A stretch of DNA of 64,000 bases from Prochilodus magdalenae (Eukaryota > Chordata > Actinopteri > Characiformes > Prochilodontidae), in NCBI GenBank assembly GCA_024036415.1, contig JAMWET010006808.1, forward strand, positions 1 through 64,000, given 5' to 3'. Of this stretch, positions 32,124 to 43,425 are shown one piece after another. The notes beneath the pieces were generated by a model, which was given only the letters and a program-made list of their open reading frames with translations, searched no databases and was not told the origin of the DNA. Every line of letters starts with the position of its first letter. Position 1 is the stretch's first letter. The position numbers were made by a program, and so were the translations under genes.

Positions 32124-33664
32124 CTGTAGAGAGAAAAAATAAAAACTCACATTATTATTATTATAAACACCACACACTGAAAGAGAACCACACACAGATG
32201 AACATTCTGATCTTGTGAAACACACCATAAATAAATTAAATTATTATAATTAATGGAATATCTTTTCTCCAGATCAGGTAGAGGGAGAAGAGAGAACAAT
32301 AAGGAATCACCTTGTATTAGTTTTACATTTCTAAAATAAATATTCACACACGTCTAAACATTCATATCAGTGTGGAGTCAGAAGGGACCGCTTACAGGCC
32401 TTACTGAGCTGTTGGGATAAGTGAAAGAAAACACTGCTCCAAAAAGGAACGGTGAACTGAAATAATGGAATGAATTTATTGTGAGCCTGCTCGTGTGTAG
32501 CTACAAGCTCGGCAGATAGACAACAGGTTTCCAAAGAAAATCCGGACGCCAAAATTCTCTTCAAAGCTTTACTTAAGACTCACTGTAAAGCTGTAAAGCA
32601 GACATATAACATATATCTTAATTACAGTTTCCTGAGTGCATTCACATGGCACTGTACATTAAAATGAATAGAAACCAAATCGTTAGCTTAATGCTAACCT
32701 CTATTGAAAAATCCACACAGACGCTAGCGGTTAGCATTTACAAATTAACTCGACATATAGAACTTTTTTTTTCGATCATGAACCAAGGTTTACAACAGAA
32801 ATAGTCTCAGTATAAGTTACACAGCATTGGAACATAAAAACACTCACAGGCAAATGTTTTCCTGGCCATATAATGCAGAGTGCGAAACCATGACTGTTTA
32901 GTTTCTTCACACAGCCTAAACTACCTACGCCAACACTGAAGGTACAAATAAAGTTTACTGCAGCAAATCCTGACCACTAGGGCTCTCTCTTCTTCCAATG
33001 TAACAACAGAACATCACAGAATTACACACCTCCCTCAAGAAGTAACTCCTACAGTGAGGCCAAAGATGTTCTGTCTTCTCAGTCAGAACTGTGTATGAAA
33101 TTTGGTGCACATTAAACAAAATGAGAAAGTGATAAAAAGAAAACATAGCTAGAACAAGAAAGACATAAGAGCATCAGGACAGGAAACTCAAAGCAGTATG
33201 TCCTGAAAATAACAGGCTAAAGACGAGCAGTCATGGAGTGGGAATGACTGGATGGGAGGTTTTCAGTTCTTTTGGCCCTGCTGTGCTACTGAGAGGATAT
33301 TAGGGGGTCAGCTGATGATGGAGTAGTGCACACACACACACACAAAAACATACAGTCCATCCCTTGCTTAAAAGGCTGGCATTTACACTCGTACAAAGAT
33401 TTAAACTGACTTTTTTGTTGTGAAAGAATACGAAGAGTAAGAAATAGCAACGTAGATGCTTAGCGGCTAACCGGCTAACCCACGGGGGACTGTGTGTAGC
33501 TGAAATATCCATACTGATAACTCAGAGAGGCAGATCTGGCATCACCTCCACCAAATTTAGTCATATCAACTCAAATGAAACTGCTGAAAACACCAGATCA
33601 TGTATAGAGATAATAGAGAAAAGGTTTTCATCTTTAAAAGAGAGGAGAACATCAAGCTCCACTC
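32124..33664. other. Intronic non-coding part of duplication B copy 2
   Basis: No exon is recognised. It matches 17766-20005 of copy 1 with the deletion noted there. A short CA run lies at 33331-33345. Confidence 0.5.
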
Positions 33665-33776
33665 TTACTCCAGGTCTAAATACATCCACAGGTGTTTCTG
33701 TCCACGCTTCCACTGTGAGAAGATGCCTGAACACTGTGGGTCTGAAAGGATGTGTAGCTGTTCAAAAAGCCCCTCA
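33665..33776 (-). other. Candidate small closing exon (duplication B copy 2)
   Basis: This is the duplicate of 20117-20006, with the same acceptor (CTCCTTTTCTCAG), the same 112-bp length and an open frame (EGLFEQLHILSDPQCSGIF). The differences are mainly amino-acid-changing. It is supported only by the paired conservation of frame and acceptor. Confidence 0.25.
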
Positions 33777-34210
33777 CTGAGAAAAGGAGACAGACTGAAC
33801 TTTGGAGTTTACCAAAACATGGAATGGGAAAGTATCCCTGCAGATTTCTCTGGAAAACTGAAAGCTAGTAAAGGATAAAACTAAATCTATAATAAAGGTA
33901 AAGAGTGACACATACTGAAAACAGCTACATGTGGTTGATGGAGATTTCTGTGTAACAGTCTGCTCTATAACATGTTTTCTGATTTTGTCTTTTGCTATAA
34001 ATGAATAATTTGCACTTAATGGCTGGAAATAAATAAATAAATGTTGGGTAGTCTGTGACTAGTCAATCCATCTCTATATACATACATACATAAACATATA
34101 CAAATAAAGTCTTATAATGTGTGTTTCAACAACATATGCATCATTATTTTATTTTTTGGATAAAATAATTATTTAAGATGTTAAAATATAATGTTTATGC
34201 TAGTATTGTA

Positions 34211-34659
34211 GTGATCTAGCCATTTTGGTTGATAAAAAATATCGATCTTCCATATGATTATACAGACCCACTAGAAGAGGATCCGATAGCATCTGGTTTT
34301 TCTCTTGGGACTGGTCCCCTCCCCTAAAGGTCAGGAAGTTTGACCCCCAAACCCCTGGAGCAAATGGGGAGCTTGCGTGAACAATTAATAACTCTGTTAA
34401 AGACTGGGGCTAAAACCCCCTGGCATGGTCATGTACCCTCAGTCACCCCGGAGGCTCCAGTACACCATGGGGCCACTTTCCTGTCTGCTAAGATGTCACG
34501 AGACCCTATTTATGACTTGAGAAACAACGGCTCTGAAGAGACAATCATTAAGTCGTAAACTTCTCCAAGAACAGGCCATTAATACAGAAAACAGATCATT
34601 ATGATCAAACGTGCCCCTTATCTGCCCTTTTGTCAGTTAGGGATAGGAACTAGGGGCCT
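34211..34659. other. Non-coding, nothing recognised
   Basis: Sequence between duplication B and the dispersed repeat. It may be the less conserved 5' part of that repeat, but the alignment with 22000-22230 is too weak to claim. Confidence 0.4.
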
Positions 34660-36008
34660 CTCTGTACCTCACCAACTTCTAAGAAGCTCCTAGAAACAGA
34701 CTCTTAAGAACTCTTAGGAAATCTCCTGAATCTACATTACCCAGAAACATCCTTGTTAGAATTGTTCTGTCAAATGCTGTTAATGTTGGTTAAAGTGTTA
34801 GCCCCTAATTCAAACCCAATCCAACATAGAACTATCATTTGAATATGTTCCTCTTCTTTCTCCCTCTTTATATGTTAGAACTGTTAAGCTGTGATCTAGT
34901 TTATTTAATCAGCATTAGTACTAACTTTCTTCAGGCTTCACCCTTTTATAAGTAGTTTAGAATCTCACGTGTGTAGTCATAGTTATTAAACTTGTGTTGA
35001 CTGAATCATGATTCAAAAGACGATCATCATGAATTATGTTTAAATCATGGATCGCATGGATTCACTGTATCCTCAGAGCATTATCAAATGCTTTATGCTC
35101 TACTCCAGTATAACCAATCCAACGCAGTAGGACTATTAACCTCATATAACCTCAGCATATACAGAATGTACAAGGTTTCAGATGAACTTCATTCTACTCT
35201 TTCTATATTTTGTTTTTTTCATAATATGACTAATGCTTATTCATGAGAAAGTGACCACAGACCGTTCCGCCTTTAAGGCCTCTACTTAAACTCAGGTCAC
35301 AGACAAAGCACAGTCAGATTTCAGAGTTCAGACTCGGGTTTCTACTCAGCTGTCGAGCTCACCATCTGAGTCAGACTCAGATCTCTTGACTTACTTCTGG
35401 ACACATCGGAGAGACGTCAGCTCGACCTTCTAGGTCAGCTCGACCTCCCGGAGCTCTCTTCTCAGGGAGCTTCTCTCACCTCTCCACTCCATGCTCCAGA
35501 CTCAGACAACGGGCTAGACTTTCTCTCAGAGGACTAGTCTCTCTCTCTTTTCTACTCGCTCCTACTCCGCTTCACACTCTTCAGGCCCAGAGCACCCGAT
35601 GCTCTGGCGCTCCATGATGAGGACCAGTGGATGATGAGTCCTCTAGAAGCAGACTCAGCCAGAAGCAGAGTCCCTTCAATAGAGCCCTCCAAAGATATCA
35701 AGATGTAGCCAGCATGCAGTCCGCTCACCTGAACAGAGTCGCGGACCAGACAAGCCAGCATCAACTGCCAAAAACTCACTTCTGTGGTCAAGTCCTCGGT
35801 GCTGTGTTTATTGATGCTGTGCTTTTTATTAATATTATCTTAGATATTATTATCTTAGGTCTTCTGTAGGTGAATGTGATAATTCCAGACTTCCCGTTAT
35901 GCAGATCAACCCCATTTATTATGTAATGTTTATTGTGTTGTTTTAAGGTGCTGTAAATAAACTGCTTTTCTTAAAAGTAGTCTGGATATATGACTCTATA
36001 TTGTGACA
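34660..36008 (+). repeat. Uncharacterised dispersed repeat, copy 2
   Basis: Partner of 22230-23688. Shared stretches include CCTAGA(A/G)ACA(A/G)ACTCTTAAGAA near 34690, AGCAGAGTCCCTT near 35658 and the AATAAA...GGATATATG...TGTGACA close at 35955-36008. The two copies are clearly diverged, so this is an old family. No coding domain is seen. Confidence 0.5.
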
Positions 36009-36137
36009 AGCGTGCAAATCACTAGATGTCTCGGAAATGAGCTCTCACCCTGAGATGGGATAAGATGGCAATTATGGTTTGTGCTTCAGTTAAGCTAAAC
36101 CATGCCCTCTAATATCCTAATAATAATTAATAACTGA

Positions 36138-36157
36138 TTAATCAATTAATTGGTTAA
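36138..36157. repeat. Near-palindrome upstream of LINE ORF1
   Basis: TTAATCAATTAATTGGTTAA matches its own reverse complement at 18 of 20 positions. It lies in an AT-rich patch just before the LINE coding region. Confidence 0.6.
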
Positions 36158-36172
36158 TTAATTATACCCCCC

Positions 36173-36667
36173 TTGTCCTACATTGTCATCCTAATTGACT
36201 CCAATGGAAAATATTTAAATGAAGAACAGCTGTTTCCAGGAACCAACGTCACCAATGTTTGGTGTCCCAGAACCAGTAATGCAATTCAGCTGCTCAGACG
36301 TGCCTTCTCAGGTGAGTCAAGTCACATAATTATCCACACCGGCACAAACTACTTAAGAGCTCAGCAGGAAAGAGTAGCAGAGAGCATAAGGAGAGTGACA
36401 CAGACCGCCACCCAGGCCTTTCACTCCACAAAGATCACCATCTCCACCATCCTGCCCTGGAGAGATTTCCACCCTGCTACCATCCAGAGGATTAATGCAG
36501 AAATCTCCTGTGGATGTGCCCTTATGGCCAATGTGCACCTGGCACATCATGCCAGCCTCGGCATACACAGCCTCCACGACCATGTCCACATTCATAAAGA
36601 CTTTGTGGGCACTTTTGCCAAAAACCTAAAAGATGTAACCCTTGGATGCAGCCCGAGTACCCCCTGA
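36173..36667 (+). pseudogene. LINE ORF1 esterase (SGNH) domain, copy 1
   Basis: The open frame carries IVILIDSNGKYLNEEQLF (serine block), HIIIHTGTNYLRAQQERV (asparagine block) and SLHDHVHIHKDF (DxxH block), the three catalytic blocks of an SGNH hydrolase. In block III the sequence is GTNYL, where the sister copy at 48080 has GTNDL. The ATG start and N-terminal part are missing; the frame simply opens after AT-rich sequence. A proline-rich C-terminal part continues in another frame (36646-36990), ending TYASAVKNS. The product is thought to bind lipid or RNA for LINE mobility. Confidence 0.75.
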
Positions 36668-37024
36668 GAAGTAGCAGGCCAGCCTATACAATCAGACCGC
36701 TTCACCCACTGTCACCCAGACAGATCAGTGCGCACCCAGCCATCCATCACTACCACCCCCGGCCTCCACATGGCGTTTCCACCCCCAGAACACGCCCAGC
36801 TCACCAGACCAACCATCGGCACAGACATCCCAAATCAAGCCCAGCAACACGGCCACAGCCAACCAGCAAAGTGGTCCCACCACAAGCACCCATTCCCAAC
36901 AGACAGCCAGTGAAACAGACCTACGCCAGCGCAGTGAAGAACTCTGCCTGCGCCAGCACTGCAGTACTTTGTCTACAGTACACAGTATAAGTACCTGCAC
37001 ATAGTTTATTAATGAATGTTGATG

Positions 37025-37030
<6 letters not shown>

Positions 37031-37106
<76 letters not shown>

Positions 37107-37132
37107 CAGACACACACACACACACATATAAA

Positions 37133-37163
<31 letters not shown>

Positions 37164-37206
37164 CCACACACACACACTCACACACATACACACACACACA
37201 CACACA
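37031..37206. repeat. (CA)n microsatellite between LINE ORF1 and ORF2
   Basis: About 175 bp of CA with occasional GA, TA and CC changes. Frames over it are low-complexity artefacts. Confidence 0.95.
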
Positions 37207-37232
37207 CTCCTCCCTTACTCAGGTTTATCTCC

Positions 37233-38212
37233 TTGTACATCTGTATTTGCATCTGTATTGAAATGAAATCTTTATGTATTTCAACGTGGAACATTCAGGG
37301 CATAAAGCCATCTCTGATTGGATACAAAAGTCAAAACACAGAATTTATAAACAACATAACAAACACTGACATCATCATTCTACAGGAGACATGGTGTAAA
37401 TCTGACAGCGTCACTCACTGTCCCACAAACTACAAAGAAATTATCATCCCATCTGTTAAACACACTAACACTAAGAAAGGCAGAGATTCAGGAGGAATAA
37501 TAATCTGGTACAAATCTGAACTATCAAAATTCATCACCCCTCTCAAATTACATAAATCACATATTTGGCTGAAAAAATCACCTTCTGCTCAGCTCTTGAG
37601 AATAGTACAGTAGATTACATGGTCACAGATTTAGACGCTTTCTCTCTCAGCGGATTCACTGTTAAACCACTAACCCCTCTGTCTGACCACAGCCAAATCA
37701 CTGAGTTCATTAACAGGACAGAGACTAACAGCACCGCACACACACAGCCCAGTAAGCTGTACAGCATCAGGAGACCGTACAGATGGGCCCAAAACAGTCC
37801 AGAAGAGTTCCAGAAAGCAATCAGAGATCCAGAAATCCAAACACTATTAGACACCTTTCTGGACACCACATACGCTCACAGTAGCGAAGGAGTCGATCTG
37901 GCAGTCAGGGCTATTAAACACGTCTTTATCAGGACCACCCAAAGAAGTCAATTAACACTATTAAGAAATAAACCCAAAACACCAAGAGATGATAAGTGGT
38001 TCAACTCGGAATGCCAGAAAATTAGGAACAAACTGAGGAATTTATCAAATCAGAAACACAGAGACCTAAATAACCCAGATCTACGCATTCAATACTGTGA
38101 GACTTTAAAACACTACAAACGTACACTCAGAATCAAAAAAGCCCAACACACACACACACAACTGACACTAATCGAGGAGTCCATAAACACAAACAGGTTT
38201 TGGGAACACTAG
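37233..38212 (+). pseudogene. LINE ORF2 endonuclease, copy 1, internally deleted
   Basis: The first frame (to 37613) has SLCISTWNIQGIKPSLIGY, DIIILQETWCKSD and GGIIIWYKSELSKF. These are the asparagine and glutamate (QET) motifs of an exonuclease-endonuclease-phosphatase fold. The second frame (37565-38212) resumes at STVDYMVTDLDAFSLSGFTV and PLSDHSQITEFI, with the final SDH histidine box. The segment that should hold GDLNAR, present in copy 2, is missing, so the enzyme is inactive. The tail (RNKLRNLSNQKHRDLN) is the linker to RT. Confidence 0.78.
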
Positions 38213-38274
38213 AACACAAATCAGAGGAATTGGCTATTCAGGAGACATTGGGACTACACATTTTAAACCACTAT

Positions 38275-38558
38275 ATAATCAAGCATTAAGCTGCTATTTT
38301 CCCGCCTCCACTGTACACTTTATATATCCATACTGTTTAAACCACATACTTACTCTTTGCACATGTCCTGTACACATACTGTACTGTACTGTACTGTTTG
38401 CACACATTGTTTTTGTCTATTGTCTTTGCACTACACTATTTATACACACACACATTATTTAACTGCACTGGAGAAGGAGCCTGACCGTGTTTCGTTATAC
38501 TGTACAACCCTGTATTGGTATAATGACAATAAAATTGAATTGAATTGAATTGAATTGA
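38275..38558 (+). mobile_element. Nested LINE 3' tail with (ATTGA)n
   Basis: The interruption between the linker and RT of the host LINE ends in ATAATGACAATAAAATTG followed by AATTGAATTGAATTGAA. This is a severely 5'-truncated L2/CR1-type insert. The host LINE coding sequence picks up right after it (NNTTPEQTNTTAKLNTLE). Confidence 0.7.
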
Positions 38559-38559
38559 A

Positions 38560-39672
38560 GTACCCAATAATACAACACCTGAACAGACTAACACCACGGC
38601 TAAATTAAATACTCTAGAACGGGCAGTTAAAGAGTTCCAGAACCCCCTGGACTCCTCCATTACTGAGCAGGAACTCACAGATAACATATCTAAACTAAAA
38701 CCAAAAAAAAAAGCCAGCAGGCCGGACGGAATACTACTTGAAATGATCAGGAACACCAGCAGGAAATTCCAGTCAGCCATTCTCAAACTGTTCAACATGA
38801 TTCTGAGCGTAGATTATTTCCCTGCCATCTGGAGTAAAGGTCTTATAACACCCATCTTCAAAAGTGGAGACAAATTCGACCCTAAAAACTAAAATACGAG
38901 GCATCTGTGTGAACAGTAACCTGGGGAAGTTACTCTGCAGTGTTATTAACTCCAGACTTCTAGACTTCCTTATGAAGCACAGTGTCCTGAGTAAAAGTCA
39001 GATTGGATTCATACCAAATTACCGCACATCAGATCATATTTACACACTACTACACTACTACACGCCCTGATTGACCTACATGTATATCAGGAGAAGAACA
39101 AAATTTTTGCATGTTTTATCGATTTAAAAAAAGCTTTTTGGCATGACGGTCTATTCTATAAGATTCTGAAACATACATCATTAAATCCATGTACACAAAC
39201 AATAAGTGGGGTATAAAGTCGGCAACAAAAGGGGCATGGAATGAGACAAGGATGCTGCCTAAGCCCAACTCTATTTAACATCTACATTAATGAACTGGCC
39301 ACAGCCTTGGAGCGCTCCGCAGCACCTGATCTCACTCTACACAATTCCAAGATCAAGTTCCTGCTCTATGCAGAAGACCTGGTTCTGCTGTCCCCTACAG
39401 AGCAGGGCCTACAGCAGAGCCTGGACCTGCTGGAGCAGTACTGCCGGGCCTGGGCCCTGGCGGTAAACCTGAAAAAGACCAAAACAATTACTTTCCAGAA
39501 AAGATCCAGATCTCCAGGAAACACAGCCAGCTACACATTAGGAACACACAAACTAGATACCTGTAAAGAGTTCAGCTACCTGGGATTGAAGATCAGTTCA
39601 ACAGGAAACTTCAATCCAGCAGTCAATGAGCTGAGAGAGAAAGCACGCAGGGCATTCTGCGCCATCAAGTGA
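38560..39672 (+). pseudogene. LINE ORF2 reverse transcriptase, copy 1 (YAED)
   Basis: Broken plus-strand frames give LERAVKEFQNPLDSSITEQE, SRPDGILLEMIRN, IWSKGLITPIFKSGDKFDP, a stop near 38890, then GVRQ-like MRQGCCLSPTLFNIYINEL and FLLYAEDLVLLSPTEQGLQQ. The palm motif is YAED where YADD is expected, with glutamate in place of the first catalytic aspartate. The region with the first aspartate motif (FIDLKKAFWHD near 39117) is also frame-broken. The polymerase would prime on nicked DNA; this one is dead. Confidence 0.8.
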
Positions 39673-39758
39673 CAAATTCACATCCAAATTCCAGTTCAGA
39701 TCTGGCTCAAACTATTCTAATCAGTTATTGAACCAATCCTCCTGTATGGCAGTGAGGT

Positions 39759-40590
39759 ATGGGGGCCACTCTCAAATCAAAAATTGACCCTTGGGACAAA
39801 CACCCAGTAGAAATCATGCACACCGAATTCTGTAAGAACATCCTGCAGGTCCAGAGAACCACGACCAACAATGCCTGCAGAGCTGAATTAGGCCAGTTCC
39901 TTCTACTGCTGAAAATCCAGAAGAGATCAATCAAATACTGGCTCCACCTAAAACGCAATGACCCCCGATCCTATCACTACAAAGCCCTGCAACACCAAGA
40001 GCTGAGCAAGACCAAGAGTCCCCTCTCATAGCTGGTCCTGACCCTGAGTTCACTTACACACACTAACACTGTTACACATCAGGACCGGCCCAGAATACAA
40101 ACAATCCGACCAAACCAAATTCTAACACTCCAAAAACTTAACTACACCACCCACTGGAACACACAGACACAAGCACAGAGCAAGATGCAGTGCTATCTGG
40201 CCCTAAAACGTCAGCACACTGTAGCAGAGTACCTGAACACAGTGACTGACATTAACCTCAGAGCCACACTGACAAAGTACAGACTCAGTCAACACAGCCT
40301 GGCCATACAGACCGGCCGCTATAGGAAATCCTGGCTCCCTAAAGAGCAGAGGACCTGCCAGCAATGTCACAGTAACACTGTCGAGACAGAGCTGCACTTC
40401 CTCACACAGTGTGACAAATACATAGCACTACAACACACATACTTCCCACAGTTCCAGAAGCTCCACCCCTAATTCACACACCTCACCAACGACCAAAAAC
40501 TACCCATCCTGTTAGGAGAGAGGAGAGAGAGCAGTGTTCTAGCAGGATGCTACATATTAGCCTGCCACAACATGAGGGACAGCGAGTGAC
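39759..40590 (+). pseudogene. LINE ORF2 C-terminal domain with CCHC finger, copy 1
   Basis: Two frames (39759-40031 and 40185-40472) carry PWDKHPVEIMHTEFCKNILQ, CRAELGQFLLLLKIQKRS, then CQQCHSNTVETELHFLTQC. The last phrase is a CxxC...H...C zinc-finger pattern that closes ORF2 in this family. The equivalent upstream part in copy 2 is at 53321-53836. A stop at about 40029 separates the two parts. Confidence 0.75.
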
Positions 40591-40636
40591 CCCACACACA
40601 CACACAAGAGGTGACTGCCCTGTTTGTTAGTACCTG

Positions 40637-40988
40637 TGTAGGAGCCATATTATTTATTTATTTATTTTTTTGTTTGACGGAGGTTCTATGGCCTGTGACT
40701 TAAGACTTTTATTTGGGCACTTACCACCTTGTCACATGATGGTGTCTTCTTTAGACACATGTGGCCTTATTGTTTGAACATGTATGACGCTGGGAACAAA
40801 CAGTTTTTTTACCGCTTATGCTTACACTTAATCCTTAATCCTCACCTTTGTTTGTCTTTTTTGGAAACTTTAAACATTTGGAATCTCCACTTTAGAAACC
40901 TTTTTGGTTATTTTGAAACTTTAAGCAATTTGCTTAATTCTACCCACCTACCGACCTACCTACCTGCCTGATCTTCTCCCACTACCTT
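40637..40988 (+). repeat. BEL/Pao 5' LTR
   Basis: The LTR starts TGTAGGAGCC and shares with the 3' LTR the stretches GGTTCTATGGCCTGTGACTT, GGGAACAAACAG, CTTAATCCTTAATCCTCACC and CTTCTCCCACTACC. Its end is placed at the last shared base. Confidence 0.7.
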
Positions 40989-41213
40989 TGGACACAGGTA
41001 ATTCACAGTCATTTGGTCACTACATAAGTAAAAAACTGTTTCATTTGGACCGTGTGCTAGACCTATGCTGCAAACTGCCTTTTGCTGCATTTTGAGTTGC
41101 TGAATACTTGCTGGAACGCTTTGCATGAATTCACTATTGGAGTGTATTTCAGTGTTGCTGCGTATTTAATCCATGTAAAAGATTGCTTGCACTGGTGGAA
41201 ATTGTAGGCCTAT

Positions 41214-41565
41214 GTCTCAATCTATGGAAAGTGCTGATTCTCCCACTGAGGCTGCAAATACAGCCACCATGATGGAGGGGAAATTAAGCCAACTTATTGC
41301 AACCTGCAGAGGGAATCTGGGTGGACACATGAAAACTAAATGAACTAAGAGATCTTATGGACAAAGGTAATATTGCTGATGTGAACAAAGGTGTTAAAAC
41401 TCTCATTGCGGCACTAAATGAATTTGATAAAGCACATGAGTCTGTGCAACAAATGCTGAGTGATGATGAAATAGAAAATGAGAATGCCAACTGAATTATG
41501 TAGACCTTGGCTGAAATGAACAAATTCCTCACACACATTCTCAAGCATGGAAACGGTGGCTGAAT
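41214..41565 (+). pseudogene. BEL/Pao gag N-terminal remnant
   Basis: A frame from ATG near 41213 reads MSQSMESADSPTEAANTATM and MEGKLSQLIATCRGNLGG. It breaks near 41338, then continues NELRDLMDKGNIADVNKGVK and LIAALNEFDKAHESVQQML before more stops. The EFxxAHxxVQ helix wording is typical of gag in this group. Nucleocapsid fingers are absent. Confidence 0.55.
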
Positions 41566-41599
41566 GGACTTCAGAGTCTTGGAGACTTCAACATTACTC

Positions 41600-42240
41600 G
41601 CTGCTTTAAGCCAAAACACTTTGGAGACTTGGTTGACTAAGAGCTGTGATTAAGTACATGTGGCCTTTGTTATGGGGAAATCTAGAGTGGCAATATTGTT
41701 GATGACAGTTGATGACAATCCCACGTCTTGAGCTTCCTGCTGCTGTTTTAGCAGTCAGTATTGACCACAGGTTACCCACTGAATTGCAGCTGCAGCTGAA
41801 ACAGTCTGTATTTTGGACAGACAGTGACACTGTTCTAAAATACATTAGAAATGAAAAAAGATTCATTGCAAACCGCATCAACATTATCAGGGTTGAGAAA
41901 AGAAATGGTCGTAGTCAACACCACTATCACAAGCAACTGCGATGACACCAGCAAATTCCTTAATTATTTTTCAAGTTGGAAGTTGGAGGAAGCTCAGGAA
42001 TGCTGTAGCATGGATGCTCAGGTTCAAGAACTTGCTTAAAGAACTTGTTCAGAAAAGGAAGGATGCCACGAAGAGTTGTAAAGAAAAGGACAATTTGGAA
42101 ACTGAAGCTGTAAAGCATAGGAGGAAGATTGGTTCTTCATCACTATCTGTCCAGGCCATTGATGATCCAGAAGTGGCAATTGTGGTGCTTTGCCAGAATC
42201 AAGGATTTCCACAGGAAATGGCACGCTTACGCAACGGACA
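41600..42240 (+). pseudogene. BEL/Pao RNase H-like region
   Basis: A frame contains TIPRLELPAAVLAVSIDHRL, then QSVFWTDSDTVLKYIRNEKR and FIANRINIIR. The LEL and TDS phrases mark the RNase H part that follows RT in BEL/Pao polyproteins. Further frames carry SSWKLEEAQ and the linker to integrase. The RT itself, expected before 41600, is not present. Confidence 0.65.
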
Positions 42241-43245
42241 GAATGTGGACAAGAAGAGCTCTATCTTCAGGCTGGATCCAGTACTCAACCAAGTCATTCT
42301 AAGAGTTGGTGGTCGTCTGAGCAAAATGGCGATGCCAGAGGAGCAGAAACATCCTGCCATTTTGCCCAAAGAACATCATGTTTCAAGGCTTGTACTTCGA
42401 CATATTCATCAGCCAGTTGGACACAGTGGAAAAACCACATGCTGTCTACCTTATGAAAAAGTATTAGATTCCTTGCGCAAATTCTCTGGCAAGAAAGATC
42501 ATGAATGAGTGCGTATCCTGCAGGCGGCATCATGCACATGCTGGTGCACAAAAGATGGCTGACTTACCGGTGGACCGCTTGACTCCTGACCCTCCCCCTT
42601 TTACATTAGTTGGAGTTGATTATTTCGGACCAATAGAGGTTAAAAGAGGGAGCCCCATGGTGACGCGATACGGTGTGATTTTCACCTGTCCCACCAGAAG
42701 GGCTGTTCATCTGGAGGTGGAGCACTCTCTGGATACAGACTCCTGTGTGAATGCATTCAGGCAGGCATTTCCAGAAGAGGCCAGGTAAGGGAAATAAGAT
42801 CAGACAGGATTTTCCTGTCTGTCACAAGCCAGCAAACTTTGGATGATGAGGGCCTCACCACAGTGATGTGTGAGGTTGAATCTGTTTTGAACAGCTGTCC
42901 TTTGACAACTGTTTCAGGTGATCCCAAGGATCTAGAACCACTAACACCCAACCATTTACTCCAGCTCAAGGTCCAACCTGTATTACCACCGGGGTTATTT
43001 GGAAAGCAGGATTTATATCACAGAAGATGATGGCGACAAATACAATACATTGCTGACCTTTTTTGGACACGCTGGATACGAGAGTTTCTCCCACTCATGC
43101 AAAAATGGCAAATGTGGTCCCGTGTTGAGCGTAATTTTTGTCCGGGGGACATTGTTTTGGTAGCTGATGCTGCAGCACCTCGAGGCTCATGGGTAATGGC
43201 AAGAGTCATTGAAGCCATACATGATTCCAAAAGCCAAGACAAACC
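42241..43245 (+). pseudogene. BEL/Pao integrase, zinc region, partial core and C-terminus
   Basis: The zinc-binding part reads FRLDPVLNQVILRVGGRLSK, HPAILPKEHHVSRLVLRH and NECVSCRRHHAHAG (HH...CC pattern). The core starts FTLVGVDYFGPIEVKRGS (first catalytic aspartate) and RRAVHLEVEHSLDTDSCVNA. It breaks at 42786 and resumes at TTVMCEVESVLNSCPLTTVS. The segment expected to hold the second aspartate is missing. The C-terminal part has IADLFWTRWIREFLPLMQKW and NFCPGDIVLVADAAAPRGSW. Three frames are used, so the protein cannot be made. Confidence 0.78.
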
Positions 43246-43425
43246 AGCTACAAAGGCCAGTCAACAACATATGCCTCTTAGTAGAGGCTAGCAGCACTAG
43301 CAGCAAAGAGGCAAAATGAGGCTTTTGAATATACATATGCGTTCATCCATGTAGAGTAACTGGCTCTTTTGTTGTGGATTAATTATCATAGCACGCTCTA
43401 TGCAGTTGCTATAAGGGGCCAGAGA

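Larger units (their letters stand above)
29936..34210 (+). repeat. Segmental duplication B, copy 2
   Basis: This copy is in direct orientation to copy 1 at 16190-20535 and includes LRR exon 2. Compared with copy 1 it carries an insert at about 30059-30468 (an LTR piece) and a LINE tail at about 31505-31862, and lacks the equivalent of 19110-19900. Its left end is fused to the truncated retroviral LTR. Confidence 0.85.
36160..40636 (+). mobile_element. Esterase-ORF1 LINE copy 1 (CR1/L2-group-like), dead
   Basis: This plus-strand non-LTR retrotransposon has an ORF1 with an SGNH-hydrolase (esterase) domain and an ORF2 with endonuclease, reverse transcriptase and a C-terminal CCHC finger. Esterase ORF1 proteins are known in CR1/L2-group LINEs. 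The copy is broken by stops, by a large deletion in the endonuclease and by a nested LINE tail at 38275-38558. A BEL/Pao element starts at 40637, and the probable end of this LINE resumes at 43816-43846. Confidence 0.8.

Noticed and set aside
31914..32129. Plus-strand frames over the LRR exons (also 9819-10040 and 60259-60480)
   Set aside because: They are antisense shadows of the minus-strand LRR exons, which have the splice sites and LRR pattern.
33600..33878. 92-codon cysteine-containing plus-strand frame
   Set aside because: It is not open in the matching place of duplication B copy 1 and has no recognised domain.
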